Below, piece after piece: positions 1 through 9,357 of a stretch of DNA of 64,000 nucleotides. This stretch comes from Phytophthora hibernalis (Eukaryota > Oomycota > Peronosporomycetes > Peronosporales > Peronosporaceae). A model generated the notes under the pieces. The model had not been told where the DNA came from. It saw only the letters and a program-made list of their open reading frames with translations, and made no database searches. Position 1 is the first letter of the stretch. Each line of letters begins with the position of its first letter. The stretch is taken from positions 372,001-436,000 of the forward strand of contig JAAKBF010000252.1 of NCBI GenBank assembly GCA_012656075.1, written 5' to 3'. Made by a program: the position numbers and the translations under genes.

Positions 1-409
1 CGTGAGTAGGCGAATCAGAGATGGATGGCCCCAGCCCATCACTCGCTCAGACCGATTGTCACCAGCGTACGTGAAGTTGAACTCGAAAGGTTTGAGCCAT
101 CGCGAGCTAGTGACCGATGCGGCACTTCAACATGCCGTGAATTGATCCACCGAAATGGAGTCTACGGACGCGGTACATCCGACTGATGACCTGGTCACGA
201 GAAAGTCCACGCTTCATCTCGCCGACGGTGAATTTTTCGCGGACATGGTCGCAGATCTGAGACGGCATGGCGCTAACTTGCTGAAGGTCCAGTGTATCTG
301 TCTCCTCCGCCATGGCTTGGGTCATGTGATCGAGCTGATGTTGCACCTGTTCTCTAACATTGTTTGGTTTCCTGCTGAAGAACGGGCTCGGCCTGGACTT
401 GAATTTCAT
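1..409 (-). pseudogene. MULE-type transposase remnant
   Basis: Reading the minus strand, an open frame from 409 to 107 contains a stretch ending YRVRRLHFGGSIHG. It is followed, in two other frames, by EVPHRSLARD and then by ERVMGWGHPSLIRLL, which runs off the window edge. From memory these blocks match, in order, the conserved N-terminal half of the FLYWCH/MULE-like transposases that are repeated in Phytophthora (HFGSxIHGxxEVPPLSL ... ERxIGWGHPALL). At least two frame changes (near 118 and near 75) separate the blocks, so the copy is eroded as it stands. The catalytic DDE part lies outside the window. No terminal repeats are visible here. Family assignment rests on motif recall without a search. 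Confidence 0.6.
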
Positions 410-900
410 GAATGGGTAGCCAATTTTTTATTGTAATAAAAATATTATTTTTTAATAAAAAAGATAAAAAATTAGAATTTTTAACAAAATTGTTGCATTT
501 GTATAAGTCGTTTACGGCACTGACAAGCTATTGTATCCGACACCATGTTTTGACCAATCATGTAAACGAAAATATAATTTTAAAATATGCATCTTCCATC
601 CGACAGTACCCAATGTGTACCACGTATCGGCTTGTAGAAACCCTTTTTCAAAAAGAATGGTGAGCGTCATGCGTCAAAGACCTGGCCGGAAGAGACTACC
701 TGGGGGAAGGAGTGGAGCCGTGTAAGCATAAGTGGATGACAGAGCGATACCACGTAAAATTGGCCGTCATAAACTACTTCAAGGTCGGGAAGATAATGGA
801 GACCACGCTGATTAAGTACTACCCAGGTGTAGATACCAGGCAGAGAGAAACGATGCGGAAATCTATCTAAATGTGGGAAAAGAAAAGGAGAGAGATGGAA
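410..900. other. AT-rich spacer, no gene seen
   Basis: Bases 418-600 are strongly AT-rich with long T/A runs, unlike the GC-balanced gene block to the right. Short open frames on both strands have no recognisable content. I see no terminal repeats or structured RNA. It is probably decayed repeat DNA between the MULE and pogo remnants. Confidence 0.5.
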
Positions 901-1575
901 TAGCAGTGCGCGACGACCGCGGGAGAAGAAGCCCGCCGGCTTCGGGCACTCGGTACTGCCACCATGCTGCCTCCGCAAGCCGAGGAGGAGGTGGTGCGGT
1001 GGGTCAAGGCACTGCGCGACGAAGAAGTGCCAGACTCAGCCTTCATGCTGCAGTACAAGGCGCTTGAAGTTGCGGAAGATGCAGAGATTTCTGACTCAAT
1101 TTTCTCTACATCATACACATTCAGGCGTGAGTTTATCCGCCGGCACGCATTGTCCTTCCGTCACAACACTCGAAAGGGGCTGATAGCGCCACCTGAAGTT
1201 CAGGCGATAGCGGCTACTTTCAAGGATCTAGTGAGAGCGAAGATGCAAGAAGTCGGTGTGGACAAGGTCTTTAACCCTTTTGTTGCCCATACATTTTCTA
1301 TTTGAAAATATGTTTAGTTTAATCAAGATAAAATTGTAAAACGATGCATAATGCCTTGGTGTTACTTTCCGGTGACTATATTCTAAGGTTTTGGACATGA
1401 CCAGAAAATGTTTTAGGTGACATTTGTGAAACGTGGCGTAATGCATCGTTTTGGTCAATTTTCCGGTAGTCTTATTATTGGTCAATATTAAAATCACATT
1501 TTTGATTGGACTATATTTAGTCGGCAACAAAAGGGTTAATGCAGATCAAACGGCAGTAATTTGAAAGATCAGACC
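901..1575 (+). pseudogene. pogo/CENPB-type transposase remnant, split by a MITE
   Basis: The frame from the ATG at 964 reads LPPQAEEEVVRWVKALRDEE, then a helical block and the sequence KMQEVGVDKVFN just before 1271. The element at 1275-1535 interrupts it. Immediately after that element the DNA continues with codons for NADQTAV, so removing the insertion restores VFNADQTAV, the usual entry to the DDE domain of pogo-family transposases with a CENPB-type N-terminus. A further frame change follows NADQTAV, and no DDE domain can be followed beyond about 1575. Sequence upstream of 964 also drifts out of frame. The LPPxAE block is shared with the second remnant at 2437, so both come from related elements. 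Non-functional as read. Confidence 0.6.
1275..1535. mobile_element. 261-bp MITE with TTAA target duplication (piggyBac-like)
   Basis: The ends are perfect 13-bp inverted repeats, CCCTTTTGTTGCC at 1275-1287 and GGCAACAAAAGGG at 1523-1535. They are flanked by TTAA on both sides (1271-1274 and 1536-1539). A TTAA duplication together with termini starting CCCTTT is the signature of the piggyBac superfamily. Subterminal 12-bp inverted repeats AAAACGATGCAT (1338-1349) and ATGCATCGTTTT (1441-1452) fit a MITE fold. There is no coding capacity. The insertion interrupts a transposase reading frame and excision in silico restores it, which proves the boundaries. Whether a related autonomous piggyBac exists cannot be seen here. 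Confidence 0.85.
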
Positions 1576-2436
1576 CTGTTTTTACGGCTGAATTGTCGTA
1601 ATTACGGAGCGCGGCTTGAAGTGATGTCGCCCACCCTGTTTTAATGTACGTTGTGTAAGAGAGGCAATGTTTCTTCCCTATCATCGTCTTGGGTCTCCCA
1701 ACGAAGCTAAAACCTCCTCCGTAGCCGTACTCGTGTCTTGATGGGTCGTCCTGGAAGTACGACGAGGTAGCTGTTGAGGATGATGTTGTCGATGAAAAGT
1801 TTCAAGCTGTCGAGGATAGCGAGTATATTGTATCGATCAATTAGAACTATCACCCTCCTCCCGCGCGTGGGGGCATACACGTGTACACGTGCAAACCATC
1901 CATGTGAGTATTGGTTTCGCTCGATGTCCGCGTTGGGAGGGTTCCCGGTATAACCCCCTCTCGAATTTGATTGTGACCTCCATTGTTTATTCGACAAGAT
2001 TTTATTAATTTCCATATGGTAGACAGGTATCATAATCTGTGTGATGCCGTTTTTAGTTATTAACCCTGTTGCGGTTGGGACCCCTAAAACCCTACAATAT
2101 GCTTGGTTTTACAAATACTAACGAATCATAATGACAGGATTTTATTTTTGACCAATCATCATTTGCGGTAAACCAAGCGATATGCTTGGTTTAACTACAA
2201 TAATTGCAATAAGTATTGTAAAACCACGCAAAATGATAATATTATGCTGCTGGTGCGGCCTATCGACTTCCTTGGCTTATTACGGTCGCCTATTTTAACG
2301 GTCAGCCAATCATATCACATAATTTGATTTTCCGCCGACCACTGCTTATAACGGCCGTGTAATATATTAATTATAAAACGCGTATTTAACTGAAATTTAG
2401 CACTGATCTGTAGCGCCGGACGCCACTCATTTGGCA
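1576..2436. other. Repeat-derived spacer with a small palindrome
   Basis: No gene is recognised. A 108-codon open frame runs on the minus strand (2033-1707) without identifiable motifs. An AT-rich part from 2040 contains the phrase ATGCTTGGTTTTA and its relatives several times, including a 10-bp-arm hairpin at 2169-2193 (TAAACCAAGC, 5-base loop, GCTTGGTTTA). A TTAACCCTGTTG sequence at about 2061 resembles the left end of the neighbouring MITE, but no matching right end was found. Probably decayed mobile DNA. Confidence 0.4.
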
Positions 2437-3078
2437 ATGCGCGGCAAACGACGCGCGTCGTTCACCTCTCGCTTGAAGATCAGCATACTGGAAGCTGTAG
2501 GAGACCCACTTGACATCGCGAAAGCGAAACGGGAGTTTTTAGACTTAAGCCCTGCCGCCTACACCTCCCGGAGAAAACAGGTTGAGGCGTGGCTCCGCGA
2601 CAGAGCCAAACTCGAAGCAGTGTGCAAGAAGAATAGGGAATCAGACAAGAAGAAGGCAAGACCAAGTGGTGTAGGTACGGTCTTGCCGCCTGAGGCTGAG
2701 CAAAGGCTAGCTGTGTGGGTAAACGAGGGAGTTCCTATTTCTAGTAACGAGGAGTCCCCATTTTTAGTTTCGCGAGGCTTGGAAGGCTTCACGAGCGACG
2801 TGAATATCACTGGGTACACAAAATGCTACGGTGACTTAGTAGATGATAGCGATGTTGTAGCTGCAGACCAGATCAGTCTGCTCGAGCGCCAATGTGCTCT
2901 GAGTTTGTCAACAGTCTTGACAGGGAAGTTGGTATGGATGAATATCACCACTTATCGGACCATACTTAAATTTTATATATATGGGATTCTGCCCATGAAA
3001 TTCGAGAAATGTATATCAGCCAATGATATGATAGATAACACTTACTTTCAACCAATCAGATATGGTAGGGTTCGGTGA
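2437..3078 (+). pseudogene. Second pogo/CENPB-type N-terminal remnant
   Basis: From the ATG at 2437 the frame is basic and helix-turn-helix-like (MRGKRRASFTSRLKISILEA ... SRRKQVEAWLRDRAKLEAVC), followed by VLPPEAEQRLAVWVNEGVPIS. That block aligns with LPPQAEEEVVRWVKALRDEE of the remnant at 964, so this looks like the DNA-binding N-terminus of the same transposase family. After about 2745 the frame stays open to 3078, but the content is unlike a transposase and ends in AT-rich sequence. I infer a truncation or fusion with other repeat DNA. No DDE domain follows; a Crypton recombinase begins 130 bp downstream. Confidence 0.5.
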
Positions 3079-3210
3079 GTCCTCTACACCAGTCGTTCGG
3101 ACGTATCAAGTCTGATCAAAACGTAAAATATGTGTACGCTGTTACGATTTTCAAGTGTTGGGTGTTCACTTTCATATTTCTCTTTATCGGACCACTATCG
3201 GACCACTACG

Positions 3211-4429
3211 ATGGGTTTGGAGGAACTACAGCCCGGTAATACACTACGTGCCAAGGCGACTGCTATCGCAGCGTTTTCTAAGTTTCTGAAGGGTGAGGAA
3301 GTTGAGGAGGAGTATATAAGGAAATGCATTGAGGCAGACGAGAGCGGGAAAAGTTTTGTGTGTGTCATGGATAAGTTTGGTATGTATCTTGCATTTAGCG
3401 AAGGAAAGAAGGGCAAATGCTAGCACGAAACACTGCAATGCAGTACTATCGTCAAGCCAAGATTTGGCTCCTAGAGCAATTTCCTAAACACAGAGCGTCG
3501 CTAGAATCGCGGCTGCTTAAAATGGGGAAGACTCTTGATAAGTTCTGCTTGAAAAGAAATGGTGGTGGTTTCGTATCAAAAGCTCCGCCATGCACAAAGG
3601 CTGACTTGAAAAAATGATAGTGTATTTGTATAGCAATGCGAGTTTGGAAAGTGACTACCAAGATGCTGCTCTCCTGTGTCTCCTCTGGTACCTTTTCGGC
3701 CGGGCGTCAGACTTGTCCATGATCCGGAAACGAAATGTCTCCATCGACGCCGTCGACGTATTCATCCTCCGACTGGTCCGCGTGAAGACATCCGAAGAGC
3801 AAGGGCTGTCACTCTTCCCTGATGCTGACTTTGGCACGTGCCCCGTGCTCGCCGTCGGTCTCGCACTGATCGTCCAAGCCGCGCCGTGCGACGCTCTCAT
3901 CGAGAATCTCCCCGACCAAGCCGAGCAAACTCCTGTCACGCTGTCCCCTGATGTGCCGCTCGTAGAGCTCCTCAACGCACCGCCAGCGACCCTCGGCCTT
4001 GCGACTTCAGCCGCTGTTCTTCGTGTTGACACGACGCCGACGATTTACGCGCATGTCAATCGCGTGCTTGACCGCGTTGCACCAGCCGCTGGTGCGTCAG
4101 CCATGCTGACGTCGCATTCCTTCCGCCGTGGCGGGGCTCAGCATGCCAATGGCTGCGAGAAGATGACAGCGCGCTGGATATTCGACCGCGGATCGTGGAA
4201 CCTGAGCACGACAAACAAAGGCTTCAACTACATTTTCAACACCAGCAGAGAAGATAACATGACTGCCAAGGTACTTAGCGGATACAAACCCACGACTGAT
4301 GTCCCGCTCCAAGGCTTCTCCAGCTTCGACACCGAGACGCTTGAGTCAATCGGTAGGCTTCGGCGTACGCTGTTCGCCACGTGCTCACAGCTTGGGACAG
4401 AGAGCTTCAACGCAGGCAGTTACCTTTGA
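3211..4429 (+). CDS. Crypton-type tyrosine recombinase (transposon)
   Basis: Three consecutive frames (3211-3420, 3417-3613, 3614-4429) join into about 406 residues if one base is missing near 3417 and one in the A-run near 3612. Blocks recognised from memory of oomycete Cryptons are LARNTAMQYYRQAKIWLL, YQDAALLCLLWYLFGRASDL (the first catalytic Arg lies in LFGRASDL), VKTSEEQGLSLFPD, and SHSFRRGGAQHANG with the His-x-x-Arg pair (His codon 4115-4117). These are followed by WIFDRGSW and NKGFNYIFNT, whose Tyr is the likely nucleophile. So the Arg, His-Arg and Tyr residues of the fold are all present. Cryptons move through a circular intermediate and lack terminal inverted repeats; none are seen. 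The two breaks have the same one-base-loss character as those in housekeeping genes, so the recombinase could be intact in the real genome. Confidence 0.7.
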
Positions 4430-5889
4430 GGTTTGCCGTAATTGTGTCTGAGTTCGCAACTTTTATTTTAAGACTGGCTGGTTCGACTCCGAACAGTAAA
4501 TTCTTGTTGGTGCAGAGGTGGTATGTCGCACCCGAGTCGAGTATCCATTCTTCATCGATGGCCGTCCTGTCCGAGGCGGTCAACCAGAGACCTCCCTCAG
4601 CATCCTGGCTAGTTGTATCGGCGGGGGGTCGGTGTTGGTCACAGCAGCATTGTGGGCTTGTCCCCGTTCTTTCACAAGACCTTTCACCTTCTTGAGCTCC
4701 GGACAGGCCGGTCCGCGGTGACCCTCTTCGTCGCAGACATAGCATACTAGCTTAGGCGCAGGTTTTGCAGCTGCTGCTAACGCTTGCCCTTGTCCAATTC
4801 GATGGTTTTGTTTCTGCTGTTTTTGCCCGGCGTGATGCTGGGGTTTTGCAGTTGGTAGGACCCATTTTTCTTTTCATGATGCTCGCTGGGTGCTGGTGTT
4901 TTAGTGACCTGTGAGCGTTTACGACCATCACCTCGTAAATCTACGAGTAGGGCGAGGATGCGGTCTGCTTCGGAGAGATAGTTTTGGTTTGAGCGATCAA
5001 TGTGAGCGACGAAGACGCTCGCGATATCTGGGCATGCATTTGCACAGAAGGTCTCCAGAAGCAGCAGACTGTGGTCACCAGTCATGAGTCGGGACACATA
5101 CTTCAAGTAGTCAAGATAGTCGGACCAGCTGTCTTGTGGACGTTTGCCGGACGTCAATCACTTGCAAAGTTGCACTTGATTAAGTCTGCAGCCAAATTCA
5201 GACTTCATCTTGCCCTTGAAGTTCTCATAGTTGAAGTCGGGACTTTCCGTACGCCATTGCGTCACGTTGGAGTGAAAGAAACGTACGGCCTTCCCCGCCA
5301 GAAAATTGACCAATACGGATGCTTTAATCTGCGAGGTCCAACGTGATTGGTTCAGGAGCGACTCAGTTTAGAGTGCTTGCTCGTATTCTAGGATGAAATC
5401 CTCGAAGCCCGATCCGAGGCCGGGGTACACCTCTTGGCCATCAAACTTACGGTAGATCCTTGGGCGTGGTGCGTGCGGGCGCTGTATGAGCGGTTGGAGC
5501 CCCTTGACGGGAGGAGGTGCGCCAGCCGCGGAAGCTCCACTTCTCATATCGTGGATCGTTGTCTTCAGTTGTATAAGTTCTGCATGCAGCTGGGGTGCGG
5601 CCATAGTATGGTCCCTGAGCTCTGCCAGCTCTGCATCATGGAGAGACTTCGCTGCGGCTTGCATTGACATTAGTTGAGCAAATTCAGCCCGCATTTTCTC
5701 CATTTCCGTCGCCATAGTTGCAGCGGACGCTGTTTGCTTACGCAACGTTGACACCTCCGCCCTCAGCTTCACTGGTTCGGGGTCGGGCGGACCTGGGACC
5801 GAAGTGACGGGTGTCTCAGTTACAGTAGCCTTAAACTCGGCGTCAAGATTCCGCCTGACTGGGGTTTTCATTTCATCATTGAGGTTCAT
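4430..5889 (-). pseudogene. Truncated Ty1/copia gag-protease
   Basis: On the minus strand a gag-like protein starts at the ATG at 5889, with a coiled coil around 5760-5600 and then YRKFDGQEVYPGLGSGFEDF. It continues through a broken stretch (RFFHSNVTQWRTESPDFNYENF) into a second open frame (5157-4777) and then a CCHC-type knuckle (C-x2-C-x4-H-x4-C, about 4735-4700). The protease start is EEWILDSGATYHLCTN (about 4550-4505), the DSGA form typical of copia. Sequence stops abruptly near 4430 at the end of the Crypton, with integrase and reverse transcriptase missing. Stop codons and frame changes lie in 5370-5160. Transcription would start from the LTR on its right. Confidence 0.7.
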
Positions 5890-5939
5890 TTCTGCTGTAG
5901 GGTAGCCTGGTAGTGGTACGAGTCCAACACGTTGAAGTT

Positions 5940-6563
5940 GTCACACGTCGCAGATTCTCACACGTCGCAGGTATTGGGGTAGGCGGTATCGATTATCACA
6001 GGTATCCGCTATCCGAGGTCTGTTCTACTTGCCGAGTCGTATGACGTCTGGTTACTCTTCAGTGCAGGTCGTCCTTGGGCTCATAACCTTATGGAAGGCT
6101 AGGAAGTCTATTGAGGAGCACGGCGAGTGTAGGAGACTTGGTTGTTATTGAGTTGGTAGAGTTGAGAAAGAGAAAGAAGTTGGAGCGTGAGCTCTACATG
6201 CACTAGGGCTATTCCCTTGGAGTCTCCTCTTGTGTGACATGCAGTAATCGGTGGTAAGTTCGCTGCACTTGTTGTCTGTCCTTCATTCGGACGAAGTGAG
6301 CGTGCGCAACAAAATATCTTACCCTGTGAGCAGAAGAATACAGCTGCCGTTGGCTGTAAATCATCGTAGAGGAGTGCTTGTTTCGCAGATTGCAACAGTC
6401 ACCGCAGTGATCTGAAGAAAGTGAACGCTTTTCTGGCGGCGACCAAGCTTGTGGTGCCTGTACCGGTAGTGTAACGGTATCCTCGCGCGTTGCACACTTC
6501 GAGCACGGCATGCATAGGCCGTCAATAGGAAGAGATCGGTGAGGGGCCTCCAAGACCCCTACA
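5940..6563 (-). repeat. Probable 5' LTR of the copia element
   Basis: The gag start at 5889 is preceded on the minus strand by about 650 bp of non-coding DNA, whose outer edge reads TGTAGGGGTCTTGGAGGCCC (starting at 6563). A TG start with an internal palindrome is typical of oomycete copia LTRs as I recall them. A pyrimidine-rich, CAACTC-repeating tract at 6190-6130 would fit the R/U5 region. The inner edge is placed only roughly, because no clear CA end plus primer-binding site could be fixed between 5890 and 5945. The second LTR is not in the window, so the boundary cannot be confirmed by comparison. Confidence 0.45.
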
Positions 6564-7246
6564 AACTGCAGGATACAGGGGTGCGCGAGTCCTCTTCAAT
6601 TACGGCAACGCGCAGGTGCTGCCGCCGTAACGTTATCTCCACATTTCCCGGTCGTGATTCACTGACCAACGGAATAGGTTTGAAGGTCACCCCGAAAGAG
6701 AAAATGGCCGCCACCCACAACATTGCACCGTGGTCATGAGACTGGAGTCGCATCCAGCCTTCGGTTAGAATCTAACAGGGTTTCCTAAAATACTATTGCA
6801 ACTATATGTAGACCCCTCGATGAAATAAATAATTGTGCGGCGCTCAAAAGAAGAAGAAATACATTATTGCATACATCGGCGTCCTGAAATACATAAATGC
6901 ATATTATACTACTTCAAAGTAGAAGTACTATACTGAAGTATAGCTACTTGTCTGCCGTTTGCACCTGTGAGATCGCTGGCCAGGCCCGTTAATTAATAAA
7001 TGGAACGTTGGAAGTACCTCATCAGTTCGTACGTGTACAAGAAGCAGCTACAACTTTGCAAAATCGCGTGTTTGATAGGCGACTTGACGGTGGCAATTGG
7101 TACAGGTTTTTGATAGTGAAATAGATTATTACTCGGGGTCGGGGCCAACATAAGTTATGGAGCGGACACGGCGGACAGCAAGAAATACATTAACAGCTCA
7201 GGTTTTGAAACTTCCGGCGCTCACTTCAACGTGGATCCACTATTAG

Positions 7247-7573
7247 TGGTTATCACGGTTAGAAAGTAAGTATGTTCCACCAACCAATCAAATCAAACCT
7301 TCAACTTTCAACAGTGAGAGTCTTGCTGATCCCCAGAACGCTTCATTGGCTGGTATTTGTCTGACACGGACGAGGGAGGACGACTGAAAACGCGGATGAA
7401 GACGGTGTGATCGATGCTTCTGCTTGTCATCCTCTCCCAAACAAACGCAGCAGCCAACCAGGTCATCCTGCTCAAACCTTCGTCTTTTTACCGGAAGGTT
7501 TGAGTTGAAAAGACGGTACACGAAGGTTTGATCTTATTGGCTGCTCAAACATACTTTCCAACCGTGATAACCA
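7247..7573. mobile_element. 327-bp MITE with TGGTTATCACGGTT termini
   Basis: Left end TGGTTATCACGGTTAGAAAGTA (7247-7268; 21 of 22 bases match) is inverted at 7552-7573, and the similarity continues inward to the phrase ATCAAACCTT on both sides. There is no open frame of note inside, apart from a 77-codon minus-strand frame without motifs. It lies entirely within the 7195-7763 element, so it probably inserted into it. No clear target duplication was found. Confidence 0.6.
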
Positions 7574-7574
7574 A

Positions 7575-7634
7575 AATAATTTACCATACCAACCGTGATA
7601 AAAGTGGTTATCACGGTTGGTATGGTAAATTATT
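7575..7634. repeat. Perfect 27-bp-arm palindrome
   Basis: The arms at 7575-7601 and 7608-7634 are exact complements around a 6-base loop (AAGTGG). Each arm includes TTATCACGGTTGG, the terminal motif of the adjacent MITE, so the palindrome looks like a head-to-head duplication of one MITE end together with AATAATTTACCATACC flank. It could extrude as a cruciform. Confidence 0.75.
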
Positions 7635-8027
7635 GATATATGTATTGCCATATATTTTTAGGAAACCCTGGGTCAGATAGGCAGTACGGGTACCGGTATG
7701 ATCAAAAGGAAGGCAATCAATTGCCACGTTGAAGTGAGCGCCGGAAGTTACAAAACCTGAGCTGTCTGCGATTGCTCGTGTAAACGTGTCTTTGCAAACG
7801 ACAGGGTACTTAGTCGAACATCTTCAGTACATGCAACGATTTGAATTTCACCTCCAACAACACATATCCTAACAAACTTTATATATGTTCCTGTCAAACC
7901 TTGTTCAATAGCAGTACTTTCACACTCGTAAACACATAACCTTCCAAAGTCGTTAGTGCTCGCAACAGCCACGTCGACTGCCCATCGCGTGTGGATTAGA
8001 TTGGCTCGCGTTTTTGGTGCTTGGTGA

Positions 8028-8045
8028 GCATTTTCGCATTTGGTG
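8028..8045 (+). promoter_or_regulatory. Candidate PGK transcription start (Inr/FPR-like)
   Basis: GCATTTTCGCATTTGGTG resembles the oomycete core promoter, an initiator of the YTCAYTYY type followed closely by a CAWTTTYY-like flanking region. It sits 28-45 bases upstream of the ATG at 8073 and overlaps the in-frame upstream ATG at 8040, which favours 8073 as the true start. The match is approximate. Confidence 0.35.
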
Positions 8046-8072
8046 TCAAGCCCGCAAGTCTCCTTTAGCAAG

Positions 8073-9357
8073 ATGCTGCGCCTTTCTCGTATGAGTTCTC
8101 ACATTTCCCGGCCGTCCAGCTCCGTGGTGCGCGCCATGAGCACGGCCAAGCTCAGTCTGGAGCAGCTCGCACAGCGCCAAAGCCTCAAGGGCGCGCGCGT
8201 ATTGGTGCGCGCCGACCTGAACGTGCCGCTCAAGAAGAACCAGTCGCCTGCCAGTATCACGGACGACACGCGTATCCGCGCCGTACTGCCTACTCTTAAG
8301 TTGCTGCAAGGCGCAGGTGCACGCACTGTGTTGTGCTCACACTTGGGGCGTCCCGGTGGTGAGGCCAAGGACGAACTGCGTCTCACGCCCGTGGCCGCAC
8401 GCCTTGAGAGCTGCTCGGCAGCCCCGTGAAGAAGCTGGACGACTGCATTGGCTCCCAGGTGGACGCCGACATTGACGCACTGCAGGATGGGGAGATTGTA
8501 TTGCTCGAGAACGTCCGGTTCTACAAGCAGGAGACCAAGAACGAGCCCGAGTTTGCCAAGCAGCTCGCTCACAATGCCGACATTTACGTGAATGACGCGT
8601 TCGGCACGGCCCACCGCGCGCACGCGTCCACTGAGGGCGTGACCAAGTACATCAAGACCAACGTGGCTGGATTCCTCATTGAGAAGGAGCTCAAGTACCT
8701 GGCCAGCGCCGTGGACGCGCCCGAACGCCCGCTTGGTGCCATCATCGGCGGTGCCAAGGTATCCACTAAGATCCCTGTGCTCAAGTCGCTGTTGCAGAAG
8801 TGCGACAAGATCATGATTGAGGTGGCATGATCTTCACGTTCTACAAGGCCCAGGGCCTGAACGTGGGCAAGTCCATCATTGAGGAGGACAAGGTGGAGCT
8901 CGCCAAGGAGATCCTGGAAGAAGCCAAGGAGCGCGGCGTCCAGATCGTGCTTCCCACGGATGTTGTGATTGCCGACAAGTTTGACGCCGACGCGCAGTCG
9001 AAGGTCGTCCCTGCGAACACTATCCCTGCCGAGTGGCTGGGCCTGGACATTGGTCCGGACTCGCAGGCCACGTTCGCCAAGGAGCTCAAGGAGTGCCGCA
9101 CTGTCGTGTGGAACGGACCCATGGGTGTGTTCGAGTTCCCCAAGTTCGCTGAGGGCACGTTCGGCGTGGCCAAGGCTCTTGCGGAGAGCACGGAGAGCGG
9201 TGTCACCACCATTGTTGGCGGTGGCGACTCTGTGGCCGCTGTTGAGCAGGCTGGTCTTGGCTCCAAGATGAGCCACATCTCCACCGGTGGCGGTGCCAGC
9301 CTGGAGCTGCTTGAGGGCAAGGTGCTCCCGGGTGTAGCGGCTCTGAACGACGCGTAA
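8073..9357 (+). CDS. PGK: Phosphoglycerate kinase, mitochondrial-type
   Basis: Transfers phosphate from 1,3-bisphosphoglycerate to ADP in glycolysis. Family blocks in order: VLVRADLNVPLK, DDTRIRAVLPTLK, CSHLGRPGG, PVKKLDDCIG, LLENVRFYKQE, YVNDAFGTAHRAHAS, AIIGGAKVSTKIPVL, MIFTFYKAQG, VVWNGPMGVFEFPKF, TTIVGGGDSVAAV and SHISTGGGASLELLEG. It reads in three frames; one base is missing near 8409 and one G near 8817, where GATTGAGGTGGC should encode the IGGGM motif. Corrected length is about 428 residues. The first 30 residues are rich in Arg and Ser with no acidic residue (MLRLSRMSSHISRP...), like a mitochondrial presequence; mitochondrial lower glycolysis is known in stramenopiles. An upstream ATG at 8040 is possible but less likely. 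It is the first solid gene to the right of the transposon block. Confidence 0.92.

Larger units (their letters stand above)
6776..7670. repeat. 15-bp perfect inverted repeat pair (pair A)
   Basis: CAGGGTTTCCTAAAA at 6776-6790 is repeated as its exact complement at 7656-7670, followed inward on both sides by loosely similar AT-rich sequence. CAGGG-type termini occur in hAT elements, but the 8 bases flanking each end (6768-6775 and 7671-7678) do not match, so no target duplication supports a single insertion. The pair overlaps but is not nested with pair B (7195/7763). Confidence 0.5.
7195..7763. mobile_element. MITE-like element with 40-bp terminal inverted repeats (pair B)
   Basis: Bases 7195-7234 and the complement of 7724-7763 agree at 39 of 40 positions (starting AGCTCAGGTTTTG). 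The close match suggests a fairly young non-autonomous element or a recent fold-back. No coding capacity is seen inside. It contains the smaller element at 7247-7573 and the palindrome at 7575-7634. Flanking duplications are not obvious. The right end lies about 310 bp upstream of the PGK start codon, so it may sit in that promoter. Confidence 0.6.

Noticed and set aside
2061..2400. Second TTAA-type MITE starting TTAACCCTGTTGCGG
   Set aside because: No inverted copy with a flanking TTAA was found downstream.
6776..7670. Single hAT element with CAGGG ends
   Set aside because: The flanking 8-mers differ (no target duplication) and another repeat pair crosses it.
8073..9357. PGK as a pseudogene
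   Set aside because: Only two one-base losses, both sides fully conserved including catalytic motifs; the same defect is seen in many essential genes nearby.
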